64,000 nucleotides of DNA from Desulfolutivibrio sulfodismutans DSM 3696 (GCF_013376455.1 NZ_CP045504.1:2625001-2689000), one strand, 5' to 3'; counted from the first letter of the stretch, positions 8,559 to 18,435 are shown. Numbers and translations: made by a program. Notes: generated from the sequence alone by a model not told the origin.

Positions 8559-9329
8559 TCATTCCCGCAGCCTGGCCCGCCAGGCGGCGACCGCCTGGCG
8601 TTCGTCCCGGGCCGCCGGGCTGGCCGGATTGATCCGGCAGGCGGCCTCGGCGGCCTCGGCGGCCTGGGACACCCAACCGCCCTCGCGCAGGCTGCGTGCG
8701 GCCATGACCTCGAGCATCTCCGGGGCGTCCTTGTAGACCGAGGCGATGAGCTCGCGGTAGTTTTCCTCGAAAACCAGACGCACCAAGTCGTTGCGCTTGA
8801 ACAAGAACCGGGCCAGCCAGTGGTTTTGCTCCTGGTCGGCCAGGTACAGGGGGAAAAGCTTGCGGCACTGGCGGATGATGAACCGGATGCGCCGGATCTC
8901 GCGCTGCATGCTCTCGTTGGTCTGCATGAGCAGTTGGAACAGTTCCCGGCTGATGATGAGGTCGGTTTCGGGAAGCTCGCTCTCCTGCATGGCCCGAAAC
9001 CAGGGGGCGTAGTTCTGCTGCTGGTAGGCGTCCTCCTTGAGCTTCATGGTCTCGTGGAAGATGTAGCCGATGCACCAGTCGAGAAACTGGCCCACGGGAT
9101 TTTTGTCGTCGTGGTCCCGGAACAGATGGTGGGCCGTGTCCTTTAAGCGCCACAACAGGCCCTTGTTCATCTGTTCGCCCAAAAGGTCGCGCAGCACCTC
9201 GAAGACCATGCCCGCCCCCCGGTCGAACTCCCGGAAATGCTCCTCCAGCACCTGCGCGGACAGGCAGAAGTCCCGCACCAGATCGCGCACGAATTCGGCG
9301 TGCTTTTCCCGCAGCCAGTTTTTGGTCAT
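8559..9329 (-). CDS. Conserved hypothetical helical protein
   Basis: 256 residues from ATG 9329, which has AGGA at good spacing; ATG 9356 is an alternative. I do not recognise a domain. It is predicted almost wholly alpha-helical, with several aromatic-rich helices and an Ala-rich C-terminus resembling a TPR-type helix pair (WVSQAAEAAEAACRINP). No signal peptide or membrane segment. It lies 46 bp downstream of the Lon-like protease gene on the same strand, so it may be its partner or adaptor. Confidence 0.6.
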   Translation of the reverse strand: MTKNWLREKHAEFVRDLVRDFCLSAQVLEEHFREFDRGAGMVFEVLRDLLGEQMNKGLLWRLKDTAHHLFRDHDDKNPVGQFLDWCIGYIFHETMKLKEDAYQQQNYAPWFRAMQESELPETDLIISRELFQLLMQTNESMQREIRRIRFIIRQCRKLFPLYLADQEQNHWLARFLFKRNDLVRLVFEENYRELIASVYKDAPEMLEVMAARSLREGGWVSQAAEAAEAACRINPASPAARDERQAVAAWRARLRE

Positions 9330-9375
9330 GACGTCCTGCTCCTCGTCCGGCCGCATCCCCCGCCCGAAACGGGGG

Positions 9376-11853
9376 TCATCTGCCCATGTCCCGGCACACG
9401 CCCTGGCCCGCCCATTCGGTCGTCCGCGTCGGGCGAAGGGCCAGCCGAGCCAGCCTCGTGAGCCGCTCGTCCACCAGCCCGTACAGGCTGCCCGAGGGAA
9501 ACGAGCCGTCCGCGCCGCGTTTTCCGGCCGGGATGCCGGTCAATATTTCCATGGCCTCCTCGATGCGGCGCACGGGGAAGATGTGGAACTGGCCCTGGGC
9601 CACGGCCGCAACCACCTCCTCGGGCAGCATGAGGTTGTCCACATTGTCTGCGGGCAACAGCACGCCCTGCTCGCCCGTAAGCCCCCGCCTGCGGCACACG
9701 GCAAAAAATCCCTCGATCTTCTCGTTGACCCCGCCCACGGCCAAAATGGCCCCGGACTGGGACACGGCCCCGGTAAAGGCGTAGCACAGCCGGATGGGCC
9801 GCTCGGCCAGAGCCGACAAAAGCGCCGCCAACTCCGCGCCCGAGGCCGAATCGCCCTCCACCTCGGCGTAGCTCTGCTCGAAGCACAGCGATCCGGTGAG
9901 CACCAGGGGCTTGTCCTGGGCGAAACGGCCCAGCAGATAGCTTTTTAAGATCATCATGCCCTTGGTGTGGATGGGGCCGCCAAGCTCGGCCTCGCGCTCC
10001 AGATCCATGATGCCGCCGTGCCCCACGCCCACGGTGCAGGCGATCTGGTGCGGCAGCCCGAAGGCGTGGTCCCCGATCATGCGTACGGACAGGCCGTTGG
10101 CCCGGCCCACGGCCATGCCCGAGGTGGCCACTTTGAGCATCTCCCGGTCGTATTCGGCCAGATATTCCTCCTCGAAGAGGTCGGCCCGGAAATCCCGGGC
10201 CGTCACCGCCCGGGACAGATGTCCCCGCTCCACGCAGGCCGCCCCGGCCATGCGGGCCAGGGCCTCGGCCTCGATCATCAGTTCCCGCAGAAGCGGAATC
10301 TTCAGCGACAGCTTGGCCTGGTCCTCGGCCAGGTGCGAGGCGTGGTCCACCAGGGCGGCCAGGGCGTCGCGGGAAAACGGCGCAAGCCCGGCGTCGCGGA
10401 TGACCCGGCAAAGCAGGGAGACCAGGATGGCCGTATTCTCCGGGGTGCGGCGCATGGTGTCCTGGAGGTGGGCCTTGAGCTTGAAAAGCTTCTGGAAGCG
10501 TTCGTCGGTGTACAAAAGCAGTTCGTAGGTCTCGTCCAGGCCCACCAGGATGATTTTGACGTCGAGCTGCACGGGCTCGGGCTCGATGGTCCGGGTCCGG
10601 GCGTGCTCCGCGCCCTCGGAGGGGTCTTCCACCCGGGCCTGGCCCGAGCGCAGGGCGCGCAAAAGCCCTTCCCAGGCCGTGGGGTTTTGCACCAGATCCT
10701 CCACCTTGACGATGAGGAAGCCGCCCCCGGCCCGGTGCAGGGAACCGGCCTTGACCAGGGTGAAATCCGTATACAGCGCGCCAAGCTCGGATTCGCGCTC
10801 GATGCAACCCATGAGGTTGAAATAGGTGGGGTGGTCCTCCACGATGACCGGCGCGCCGGTGGTCTGGGAGTTGTCCACGAAGAGGTTGATCTCGTAGCGG
10901 TAGAAGATGTCGTCCAAGGGCGCGCCGTCGGGACCGGAAAGGCCGCTGTGGCCGCCATGTCCCGGCGGGGAAGGGGGGGACGATCCGCCCGGTCCCCCTG
11001 CGGCGGCCAGGGCGTCCAGGTTGTCCAGGATGTCCTCGCGCACGGCCTTGAAATGGCCGGACAGGGCCTCGTTGCCGCCGAACTCGTCGAAAAGGGGGGC
11101 CAGCCTGGCGTCGAGAACCTCCGAGGCGGTCTCCCGGTCCAGGCTTTTTTCCTGGTCCCGCAGGCCTTTTTCCTCGCGGGTGATGCGCCGCAGATATTCC
11201 CCCATCTCTTCCAAAAGCCGGTCGCCCCGGCCCTTGAGCTCCTTTTTGAGGTCCGGGTCCAGGTGCTCGAACTCCTCGTCGCTGACCACCTTGCCTTCCA
11301 GCAGCGGATACAGGGTCAAGGCCCCCTGGTCGTCAAGGGCCAGGGAAAAACCCTCGTCCTTGGCCCGGACCTCCATGTCCGCATACAGCTCGTCGCGGCC
11401 GGTGTTGAATCCCCGCAAAAGGGTCTGGCGTTTGGCCAGATAGGCCTCGCGCTCGAAATGAACCGGTATCTCGTCCCGCACGTCGGCCACGGCCTTGGCC
11501 ATGGCCAATTTGAGCCTGCGGCCCTGTCCGGCCGGAAGCCGGATGATCCGGGGCCGGTCGGGATCTTCGAAATTGTGGACGTAGATCAGGTCGGGAGGCG
11601 GGCTGCCGCCGGCCGCCGCCGGGTCCAGGAAGCATCTGGCGAAATAGGTGCGGCCCAGATGCGGATCGCCGGCCAGATAGACGTTGTATTCGCGGCTTTT
11701 GATGGCCAGGGCCATTTCCATGGCCGAGTGGGCCCGGGGCTGGATCTTGGCCAGGGCCTCGGGATCATCGGGGATGTCCCGGCTGTCCTGGGCCTGGATG
11801 GAGGCCGGATCGCACGCCGTGCGCAGCCGAGAGGGGGAAAGGGGGATGGTCAT
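9376..11853 (-). CDS. Lon-like ATP-dependent protease (AAA_32 / Lon C-terminal)
   Basis: 825 residues from ATG 11853; longer frames upstream are unsupported because they run into sfsA. The N-terminal half carries an AAA-type ATPase with an atypical P-loop-like region (YLAGDPHLGRTYFA), and later IVKVEDLV and an arginine-rich sensor region. The last ~200 residues are a Lon S16 protease domain: catalytic Ser in EGDSASGAE and Lys in GVNEKIEGFF. This is the bacterial LonB/YcbZ-like group rather than classic Lon, since the N-terminal Lon substrate domain is absent. Likely role: cytosolic quality-control or regulatory proteolysis. It precedes the hypothetical helical gene at 8559-9329. Confidence 0.88.
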   Translation of the reverse strand: MTIPLSPSRLRTACDPASIQAQDSRDIPDDPEALAKIQPRAHSAMEMALAIKSREYNVYLAGDPHLGRTYFARCFLDPAAAGGSPPPDLIYVHNFEDPDRPRIIRLPAGQGRRLKLAMAKAVADVRDEIPVHFEREAYLAKRQTLLRGFNTGRDELYADMEVRAKDEGFSLALDDQGALTLYPLLEGKVVSDEEFEHLDPDLKKELKGRGDRLLEEMGEYLRRITREEKGLRDQEKSLDRETASEVLDARLAPLFDEFGGNEALSGHFKAVREDILDNLDALAAAGGPGGSSPPSPPGHGGHSGLSGPDGAPLDDIFYRYEINLFVDNSQTTGAPVIVEDHPTYFNLMGCIERESELGALYTDFTLVKAGSLHRAGGGFLIVKVEDLVQNPTAWEGLLRALRSGQARVEDPSEGAEHARTRTIEPEPVQLDVKIILVGLDETYELLLYTDERFQKLFKLKAHLQDTMRRTPENTAILVSLLCRVIRDAGLAPFSRDALAALVDHASHLAEDQAKLSLKIPLLRELMIEAEALARMAGAACVERGHLSRAVTARDFRADLFEEEYLAEYDREMLKVATSGMAVGRANGLSVRMIGDHAFGLPHQIACTVGVGHGGIMDLEREAELGGPIHTKGMMILKSYLLGRFAQDKPLVLTGSLCFEQSYAEVEGDSASGAELAALLSALAERPIRLCYAFTGAVSQSGAILAVGGVNEKIEGFFAVCRRRGLTGEQGVLLPADNVDNLMLPEEVVAAVAQGQFHIFPVRRIEEAMEILTGIPAGKRGADGSFPSGSLYGLVDERLTRLARLALRPTRTTEWAGQGVCRDMGR

Positions 11854-11965
11854 GGATGCTCGTTGTGGTTGGGTGTGGATCAAACTGGCCCGGCCAGGCC
11901 GCGCCGGGGGACGGAAAACCGCCCCGTGACTGCGTTTCCAAACATACGGCCTTCCGTGCGGGTTG

Positions 11966-12751
11966 TCACCCTCGGTCACGGGGCGGGGCGGTCTCCGTGG
12001 CCGGGGAGGATTCCTGAAACGGGGCCAGGGGCAGGCGGGCCCCCAGGTCGATGCCCTCCGGGCCGCACCTGGCCCGCACGGCCCACATGGCCACCCCGGC
12101 CTCCACGGCCTGCCGGAAAAGGTCCGCGTATTCCGGGTCCACCATGTCCGCCGGGCCGAAGCAGGCCCCGTCGGGGCGCTGCACCAAAAAAAGACAGGCC
12201 GCCCGGGTTCCGGTCTCCCGCCCCTCCCGGGCCACCCGGGCAAGCTCCACCAGATGTTTTCGGCCCCGCTGAGTTGCCGCATCCGGGAACAGGGCCACCT
12301 CGTCCTCGACCATGGTCACGTTTTTGGTCTCCACCAAAAGCGTCCCGGCCGGGCCGATTATGCGGGCGTCCAGGCGGCCCCCGGCAAAGGCCGGTTCCGG
12401 CTCCAGGCGGTCGAAACCGGCGGCGTCATGAACATTTCCGGTGATCTCGGGCAGCCGCCCGGCCCGAAAGGCCGCCGCCAGAAGCCGGTTGGGCGTCAGG
12501 GTGTTGACCCCCACCCAGAATCCGCCGGAAAAGGTCGGCATCCAGACCATTTCCAGGGTATGGGGCAGTTTGCGGGCGGGGTTGCCGCTGACGGACAACA
12601 GCACGGGCGTCCCGGGCCGAAGCAGGCCCAGCATGCTGCCGGTGTTGTTGGTGTGGGCCGTAAACGGCCCGTGGTCTCCGACGACATCCACCAGAAAGCG
12701 CAGGCGGCGGCGCACCAGCCGGGCCCGGATAAGCCCGCCCGGAAAAACCAT
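11966..12751 (-). CDS. sfsA: SfsA family protein
   Basis: 261 residues from ATG 12751. Matches the SfsA family over its length: N-terminal RRRLRFLVDV, then AHTNNTGSM, GVNTLTPN, a nuclease-like core with DARI and LVETKNVT, and GRKHLVELA near the C-terminus. SfsA was named for maltose metabolism in E. coli and carries a PD-(D/E)XK-like fold with an OB domain. DNA binding is likely but its job is unclear. The gene is divergent from the aminotransferase gene; the 132-bp gap should hold both promoters. Confidence 0.88.
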   Translation of the reverse strand: MVFPGGLIRARLVRRRLRFLVDVVGDHGPFTAHTNNTGSMLGLLRPGTPVLLSVSGNPARKLPHTLEMVWMPTFSGGFWVGVNTLTPNRLLAAAFRAGRLPEITGNVHDAAGFDRLEPEPAFAGGRLDARIIGPAGTLLVETKNVTMVEDEVALFPDAATQRGRKHLVELARVAREGRETGTRAACLFLVQRPDGACFGPADMVDPEYADLFRQAVEAGVAMWAVRARCGPEGIDLGARLPLAPFQESSPATETAPPRDRG

Positions 12752-12883
12752 GAGCGGCGTGATCGCCGTGGCGGGTGATGAATTTACCTTTTCCGAGTAT
12801 TCCACTACAAAGACGCCCGTGCCGCCGTTTTGTCCGGCCGCTGTCGTATTTTCCGCAAACCTCGACCTCTGGGGATGCCCGTC

Positions 12884-14056
12884 ATGCTCACCGCCCTGCG
12901 TCTCTCCTGCGTCAAGCCTTCGGCCACCCTGGCCATGAGCGCCAAGGCCAAAGAAATGAAAGCCGCCGGTCGACGGGTCTTGGACCTGTCCGCCGGGGAA
13001 CCGGACTTCCCCACCCCGGCCCACGTCAAAGACGCGGCCAAGGCCGCCCTGGACGCCGACTTCACCCGGTACACCGCCGTGCCCGGCATCCCCGAGGCCC
13101 GGGCCGCCGTAGCCGGATATTTCAAGCAGTTCTACGGGGTGAGCGCGCCTGCCGAGGCCGCCATCATCACCAACGGCGGCAAGCAGGCCCTCTACAACCT
13201 GATCCAGGCCTACGTGAACCCCGGCGACGAGGTGCTCATCCCCTCCCCGTACTGGGTCAGCTATCCGGACATGGTGCGCCTGGCCGGGGCCGAACCGGCC
13301 TTTGTGCCCACCACCGCCGAAAGCGGCTTCAAGATCACCTTGGAGGCCCTGGAAAAGGCCCGCACCCCGAAGTCCACCATGCTCATCATCAATTCCCCGT
13401 CCAACCCCACGGGCTGCCACCATACCCAGGCTGAGCTGGACGCCATTGCGGCATGGGCCTTTTCCCGCAACGTCTTCGTCCTGTCCGACGAGATCTACGA
13501 CCAACTGGTCTACGAACCCGCAAAGCCCGCCAGCATGGCCGGGTGGTGGGAAAGCAAACCAGAGATGGTGGGCATCGTCAACGGCCTGGCCAAAAGCTTT
13601 TCCATGACCGGATGGCGCGTGGGCTACGCCCTGGCCCACCCGGACCTCATCAAGGCCATGAGCAAGCTCCAGGGACAGTCCACCTCCAACGTCTGCTCGT
13701 TTGTGCAAAAGGCCGCCGTGGCCGCCCTGACCGGCCCCTTCGACGCCGTTTTCGCCATGCGCCAGGCCTTCGCCCGCCGCCGCGACCTGGCCCTGTCCAT
13801 CATCAACACCTGGGAGCGGGCCGTGTGCCCCACCCCCCAGGGTGCGTTCTATCTTTTTCCCGACCTGTCGGGATATTTCACCCCCGAGGCCCCGGACAGC
13901 ACGACCCTTTGCGCCAGGATCATGGAGGCCACGGGGGTGGTCACCGTGCCCGGTGCGGCCTTTGGCGACGACGCCTGCCTGCGGCTGTCCTACGCCACGG
14001 ACGAAAAAACCCTCACTGAGGCCCTGACGCTCATGGGCGGGGTGCTCAAGGGATAG
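12884..14056 (+). CDS. Class I pyridoxal-phosphate aminotransferase (aspartate type)
   Basis: 390 residues. ATG 12884 has GGGG eight bases upstream; ATG 12875 is possible. The fold-type I signatures are all there: SAGEPDFPTP at the N-terminus, TNGGKQAL for cofactor phosphate, SPSNPTG, SDEIYDQLVY with the cofactor Asp and Tyr, and the Schiff-base lysine in GLAKSFSMTGWRVGYA. The C-terminal Arg that binds the substrate carboxylate is in LRLSYA. Most like the aspartate/prephenate aminotransferase subgroup of Desulfovibrio and other bacteria. A cytosolic biosynthetic enzyme; the amino donor and acceptor cannot be fixed from sequence. Confidence 0.88.
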   Translation: MLTALRLSCVKPSATLAMSAKAKEMKAAGRRVLDLSAGEPDFPTPAHVKDAAKAALDADFTRYTAVPGIPEARAAVAGYFKQFYGVSAPAEAAIITNGGKQALYNLIQAYVNPGDEVLIPSPYWVSYPDMVRLAGAEPAFVPTTAESGFKITLEALEKARTPKSTMLIINSPSNPTGCHHTQAELDAIAAWAFSRNVFVLSDEIYDQLVYEPAKPASMAGWWESKPEMVGIVNGLAKSFSMTGWRVGYALAHPDLIKAMSKLQGQSTSNVCSFVQKAAVAALTGPFDAVFAMRQAFARRRDLALSIINTWERAVCPTPQGAFYLFPDLSGYFTPEAPDSTTLCARIMEATGVVTVPGAAFGDDACLRLSYATDEKTLTEALTLMGGVLKG

Positions 14057-14191
14057 GCCCGCCCCGGGCCGCCCTGGAAGGGGAGGCGTTTTGGGCCGCC
14101 ACCCGGCGGCGGATGCGGGCGGACGGCGGCTTCTTCGGGCCGTCTCCCCCGCCGTCAGACCCGGCCGCCGCCTGCGGCCGAAGGAGCCCCC

Positions 14192-15655
14192 TTGGACAAA
14201 AAACCCGCCAAGGACGTGGAACAGTCCCTGGGACTGGTCAAGTTCATCTCCTGGAGTTCTTTGGCGTTTATCCTGCTCATCAACCTTTTTCTGTCCATCT
14301 TCCTGTCCAACTACGGCCGCCAGGAGGTGCTCTCCAAACAGAAGGAGTTCGCCAGGCTCTTGGCCGAGAACCTGAACCACCAGATCTATCAGCGGTTCAC
14401 CCTGCCCACGGTGTTGGGCTTTGGCCGGGTGGAATTGCAGCAACCCGCCCAGTACGAGCAGCTCGAAAAGGTCATCACCTCCACCATCCACAGCTTCCAC
14501 GTCATGGACCTGCGCATCTACGACTTCGACAAGCGCATCTCCTTCGCCACGGAGAAAGACCTGATCGGCCAGACCGGCTACACCGGCGAGGCCGTGGTGG
14601 AGGCCCTGGACAACGGCAAAAGCGATTTCCAGGTGCTAAGCCGCACCGGGGCCCTGGGCGGCATCCTGGATTTCACCCCCCAGCCCGGGGCGGTCATCTT
14701 GCGCACCATCTACCCCCTGCGCACCGAGCGGCCCATGTCGTCCGGGGCCCCGGCCGGGGTCATCATGGGCGTTTTGGAGATCACCCAGGACATCACCGAG
14801 GACTACCAGAAGGTTGTCAATTTCCAGCGCATCATCATCCTCTCCGCCGTGGCCTCCTCCCTGGCCCTGTATGTGGCCCTGGCCGTGATCATGCGCCGGG
14901 CCGGACGCATCAACGCCCAGCGCATCCAGGAGCGCGAGGCCCTGGAGCGCGAACTGCAGCAGCAGGAGAAGCTGGCCGGCATGGGCCGGGTGGTGGCGGG
15001 CATCGCCCACGAGATCCGCAATCCCCTGGGCATCATCCGCAGCAGCGCCGAGCTTTTGCTCAAAAAGGCCGAAAAGACCGGCGATCCCACGAGCCGCATT
15101 CTGGCCGCCATTTTCGAGGAATCCAAGCGGTTGAGCAAAACCGTGGGCGATTTTCTGGACTACGCCCGGCCCAAGACCCCACGCCAGGAGGATGTGGATC
15201 TGGCCCTGATCCTGGATCAGGTGCTGGCCTTCCTGGAGTCCAAGTGCGAGGAGCACGGCGTGGCCGTCGTCCGCGACTACGCCAAGGGCGCCATCATTCG
15301 GGGCGACAAGGATCTGCTGTACCGCGCGGTCTACAACATCGTGGGCAACGCCCTGGACGCCATGGTCATGGCCCCGGCGCAAAGCGTTCCGCCGGGCGGC
15401 CACCGCCTGGAGATCCGTCTGACCGCCGACTCCAACGGGGTGCTTTTGGCCATCGCCGACACCGGCCCGGGGTTCGACCCCGGGCACAAGGACAAGGCCC
15501 CGGACCCGTTTTTCACCACCAAGGACACGGGCACCGGGCTTGGCCTGGCCATCGTCAAAAACATCCTGGAAAGCCATAACGCCACCCTCACCCTGGACAA
15601 CGCCGAGGACGGCGGGGCCAAGGTGGAGATGCGCTTTCTCAAGAAGGCGTGCTGA
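14192..15655 (+). CDS. Membrane sensor histidine kinase
   Basis: 487 residues. Start is TTG 14192 with a perfect AAGGAG seven bases away; no ATG fits. Transmembrane helix 1 is at about 17-37 and helix 2 at about 208-228. They enclose a ~170-residue extracytoplasmic sensing domain (with DLRIYDFDKRISFAT, PAS-like). Then comes a HisKA domain with His273 (AGIAHEIRNP) and a complete HATPase domain: N box YNIVGNALDAM, G1 DTGPGFDP and G2 TGTGLGLAIV. NtrB/AtoS-like in layout. No response regulator gene is adjacent, so it is an orphan here. Its 3' end overlaps the convergent P-type ATPase gene by 17 bp. Confidence 0.9.
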   Translation: MDKKPAKDVEQSLGLVKFISWSSLAFILLINLFLSIFLSNYGRQEVLSKQKEFARLLAENLNHQIYQRFTLPTVLGFGRVELQQPAQYEQLEKVITSTIHSFHVMDLRIYDFDKRISFATEKDLIGQTGYTGEAVVEALDNGKSDFQVLSRTGALGGILDFTPQPGAVILRTIYPLRTERPMSSGAPAGVIMGVLEITQDITEDYQKVVNFQRIIILSAVASSLALYVALAVIMRRAGRINAQRIQEREALERELQQQEKLAGMGRVVAGIAHEIRNPLGIIRSSAELLLKKAEKTGDPTSRILAAIFEESKRLSKTVGDFLDYARPKTPRQEDVDLALILDQVLAFLESKCEEHGVAVVRDYAKGAIIRGDKDLLYRAVYNIVGNALDAMVMAPAQSVPPGGHRLEIRLTADSNGVLLAIADTGPGFDPGHKDKAPDPFFTTKDTGTGLGLAIVKNILESHNATLTLDNAEDGGAKVEMRFLKKAC

Positions 15656-17789
15656 GGCCGTCGCCCTTGTCCGTGCCCCCGCAGGGAGATCCCGCCTTGG
15701 CCATGGCGTAGCCCATCAGGGTGAAGGTGTTCATGTTGTGCAGCACGGCCGCCGCAAGCGGCGAGAGGATTCCGGACGCGGCAAGCCCCAGGAGCGCCGT
15801 GTTGGCCGCCGCCCCCTCGTGGAGGCACCGCCGAAGAATCCCGGTCTGCCGCATGGCGATGCGCCTAGCCGTACACAGGGACCGCAGGTCGTCGCTCAGA
15901 AGGATCGCCTGGGCCGAGGCCTGGGCCAGATCGCCCCCATGGGGCATGCACATGCCCAGATCCGCGCTGACCAGGGCCGGGGCGTCGTTGACCCCGTCGC
16001 CGACCACCGCGACGCAGTATCCCTGGGACTTCAGTTCGTTGACCACGCAGGCCTTGCCCTCGGGCGTCAGCTCCCAGTGGATGGCGTCCACGCCCTCCAG
16101 CTGCGCCCCAAGGATTTCCGCCGTCCGGCGGTGGTCGCCGGTAAGCACCACCACCTTTTTCACGCCAAGCTCCCGAAGGCCGTGCAGGGCCGTCTGGGCA
16201 TGGGGCCGCAGCTCGTCGCGCAGGCCGATGAGCCCTTGCACCACATTGCCCTGCGCGACGTAGAGGGCCATTTTCCCCTGTTCCCGCAGCATATCGGCCT
16301 GGGTCTCGGCGCGGTCGCGTTCCAGCCCCGTGAGATCGGACATGAACCGTCGGCTTCCGATCCGGCATTCCTTGCCGTCCACCACGGCGCACACCCCGTG
16401 CGACACATGGAGATCGACCTCGCCCACAGGATCAAGCCGCAGATCGCAGCGCAGGGCCTCGGCCAGGATGGTTCGCGCCACCGGATGGTCGTAGTGCTGC
16501 TCCATGCGTGCGGCCAGGGTCAAAAGCGCCTCCCGCGTCCAGCCCCGCAGCGCAATGACGTCCGTGACCCGCAGCTCCCGCGAGGTCAGCGTGCCGGTCT
16601 TGTCGAAGACCACCGCGTCCACCCGGGCCAGGGCGTCCAGGGCGCGTCCTCCCTTGAGCAACACCCCGCCCCGGGCGGCGGCGTACATGCTGCTGCGCAC
16701 GGACAGCCGGGCGGGAAACTTCACCGAGCAGACATAGTCGATGGACGTCACCGAGGCGGTTCGGGACAGGTCGCGGGTGAAGGCATAGGCGAGAGCGCCA
16801 AGGGCCAGCGTCGCGGGGGCCAGGCTGTCGGCCATGGCGTCCCCCCTGATCTCGGGCAGGGATCTGTCCTCCAGGGCATTTTCCAAAAAACGCCTGACCT
16901 TGGCCATGGCGGTCCCGACGCCGACCTTTTTTGCCCGGATGCGGAGGCGGCCGCTCTCCACCACCGATCCGGAAATCACCTCATCGCCTTTTTCCAGGCT
17001 GACGGGGATGGATTCGCCGGTGATCATGCTCTTGTCGACCAGCGCAGCGCCCGCCAGAACCTCTCCGTCAACGGCGACCAGTTCCCCCGGCCCGCAGACG
17101 ACCACGTCGCCTACCGCCACATCGCCCGGGGCAACCTCGATCTCCACGCCTTCCCGCTCGACCCACACGGCCTGCTGCTTCAGGCGCAGCAAGCTGTGGA
17201 GCAGATCGTTGGAGCGTTTGTCGTTGGTCTGCTTGAGGTAGTCGCCGAAAATGCGCATCAGGGCGATGGCGCACACGGACGGGTAATTGCGCACCGCAAG
17301 GCACAGCCCCACGCTCGCCGCGTCGAGGGATTTGGCCGTAAATCCCCGGGACAGGAGATTTTTGACCCCATCCACGACCACCGGCAGTCCGACCAGGACA
17401 GCCAGGACCAGCCGCACCACGGGCGGCACGGCAAAACTGGCGACCGCCGCGAGCAGGTGCAGCCCGATATCCATCCGGCTGATCTCGCGCGGCCTGGCCG
17501 GTCCCTTGACGAACACCACCGGGGGAAGCGCCCCCAGGGCGGCCAGGATGTCGCCCGTGCGCCCCGGCAGGCCGTCATGCCGGACGACAAGCGAACCGGC
17601 GTAGGGATTGGTCCGCACGCGCTCGACCCCGGGCAGCGAGGCGAGATGCGCCTCGAGGCGATCAGGGTTGAGCCGGGGATGCCGAAACAATCCGCCTTTG
17701 AGCCGGATGCGGCGAGGCAGTTCATGCACCACGCGCACATCCCGGACAGGAAGGCGGCGCAACGGCGAAACATCGTGCGGCATCGTCAT
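15639..17789 (-). CDS. Heavy-metal P1B-type ATPase with an unusual DYVCSVK membrane motif
   Basis: 716 residues from ATG 17789 (GGGAAAAG upstream). Order: an N-terminal HMA-like domain (about 15-75) without a classic CXXC; a membrane part; actuator TGES (257-260); the phosphorylation site Asp396 in DKTGTLT; YDHPVAR for the nucleotide site; and GDGVNDAPAL. The membrane metal motif that is usually CPC/CPH/SPC is instead DYVCSVKFP (351-359, Cys354 and Lys357). This places it in the less studied group with a Cys-X2-Lys site, for which Mn, Fe or Zn export has been proposed. A Fur-box-like sequence lies ~200 bp upstream, pointing to iron. It probably exports a divalent metal across the inner membrane. 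Confidence 0.85.
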   Translation of the reverse strand: MTMPHDVSPLRRLPVRDVRVVHELPRRIRLKGGLFRHPRLNPDRLEAHLASLPGVERVRTNPYAGSLVVRHDGLPGRTGDILAALGALPPVVFVKGPARPREISRMDIGLHLLAAVASFAVPPVVRLVLAVLVGLPVVVDGVKNLLSRGFTAKSLDAASVGLCLAVRNYPSVCAIALMRIFGDYLKQTNDKRSNDLLHSLLRLKQQAVWVEREGVEIEVAPGDVAVGDVVVCGPGELVAVDGEVLAGAALVDKSMITGESIPVSLEKGDEVISGSVVESGRLRIRAKKVGVGTAMAKVRRFLENALEDRSLPEIRGDAMADSLAPATLALGALAYAFTRDLSRTASVTSIDYVCSVKFPARLSVRSSMYAAARGGVLLKGGRALDALARVDAVVFDKTGTLTSRELRVTDVIALRGWTREALLTLAARMEQHYDHPVARTILAEALRCDLRLDPVGEVDLHVSHGVCAVVDGKECRIGSRRFMSDLTGLERDRAETQADMLREQGKMALYVAQGNVVQGLIGLRDELRPHAQTALHGLRELGVKKVVVLTGDHRRTAEILGAQLEGVDAIHWELTPEGKACVVNELKSQGYCVAVVGDGVNDAPALVSADLGMCMPHGGDLAQASAQAILLSDDLRSLCTARRIAMRQTGILRRCLHEGAAANTALLGLAASGILSPLAAAVLHNMNTFTLMGYAMAKAGSPCGGTDKGDGLSTPS

Positions 17790-17985
17790 GTTTTTTCTTT
17801 TCCCAACCTGCGTAACATGCTGCAGAGGACGCGGGATTCCGCCCGTCTCCGGGAGACGGGGCGTTCGGCTGTTCGGCAGAGGCGCGTTGCGGCCCGGGCT
17901 GCGCTCGCGAGCCCGTGCAGGCGGCAGGAAAGAGTGCGCCATCGGCAACACGAAGGGCCGAATACGGAATCGCCGGGGTTCAATC

Positions 17986-18004
17986 AATATTGAAAATCAT
18001 TATC
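17986..18004. promoter_or_regulatory. Fur-box-like site
   Basis: The 19-mer AATATTGAAAATCATTATC matches the classic Fur consensus GATAATGATAATCATTATC at 16 of 19 positions. It lies in the control region of the P-type ATPase gene (197 bp from its start) and ~580 bp from the hydrogenase-like operon, so iron-responsive control of the ATPase, and perhaps of both, is likely. Confidence 0.55.
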
Positions 18005-18435
18005 TTTTTAGGTTAGAGCAAAACGTGCGCCCGGTCAACGCCGCCGCCGCATGCCGTCGCGAGCACATGATATGGTAGAGTGAAGCCGCCTCGCCGGACA
18101 GTTGGCCGAGCCGATCCGGTCCTTGGCGGCAACGCCGATTGCATTCCGGCCCACCCCGGCAGGAGAAGGGTGACCCGCCAAGGGACAGCCCGGCTTGCCA
18201 ATCCTTCCCCCCCGGTCTTTTGCGGCCAAATCCTCATTTCGAGGACGTTCCCCGCCATCCGTCGATTTCTTCCCCTTCCACGACAGCCCCCTGTCCGGAT
18301 GTCTGCGGACACCCAACGGTCTCCCGGCGCAGGCCCAACACCCAGGGATCACACGACACCCGGGAATTTTTCCCGAACCGATTGCATCTTGCCGTCATGG
18401 GGAGTATGGACGTCTGCGTGTTATGTTTTTCGTAT

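Noticed and set aside
6260-8632. 790-codon frame on the plus strand
   Set aside because: Antisense shadow of the receiver-PAS-GGDEF-EAL gene, whose domains are unmistakable; such long shadows are common at this GC content.
9967-12444. 825-codon frame on the plus strand
   Set aside because: Mirror of the Lon-like protease gene; composition rich in Gly, His and Gln without domains.
11966-14500. 844-codon minus-strand frame
   Set aside because: Only its last 261 codons are sfsA; the rest is antisense to the aminotransferase gene.
15540-17993. 817-codon plus-strand frame
   Set aside because: Antisense to the P-type ATPase gene; no start signal or domain.
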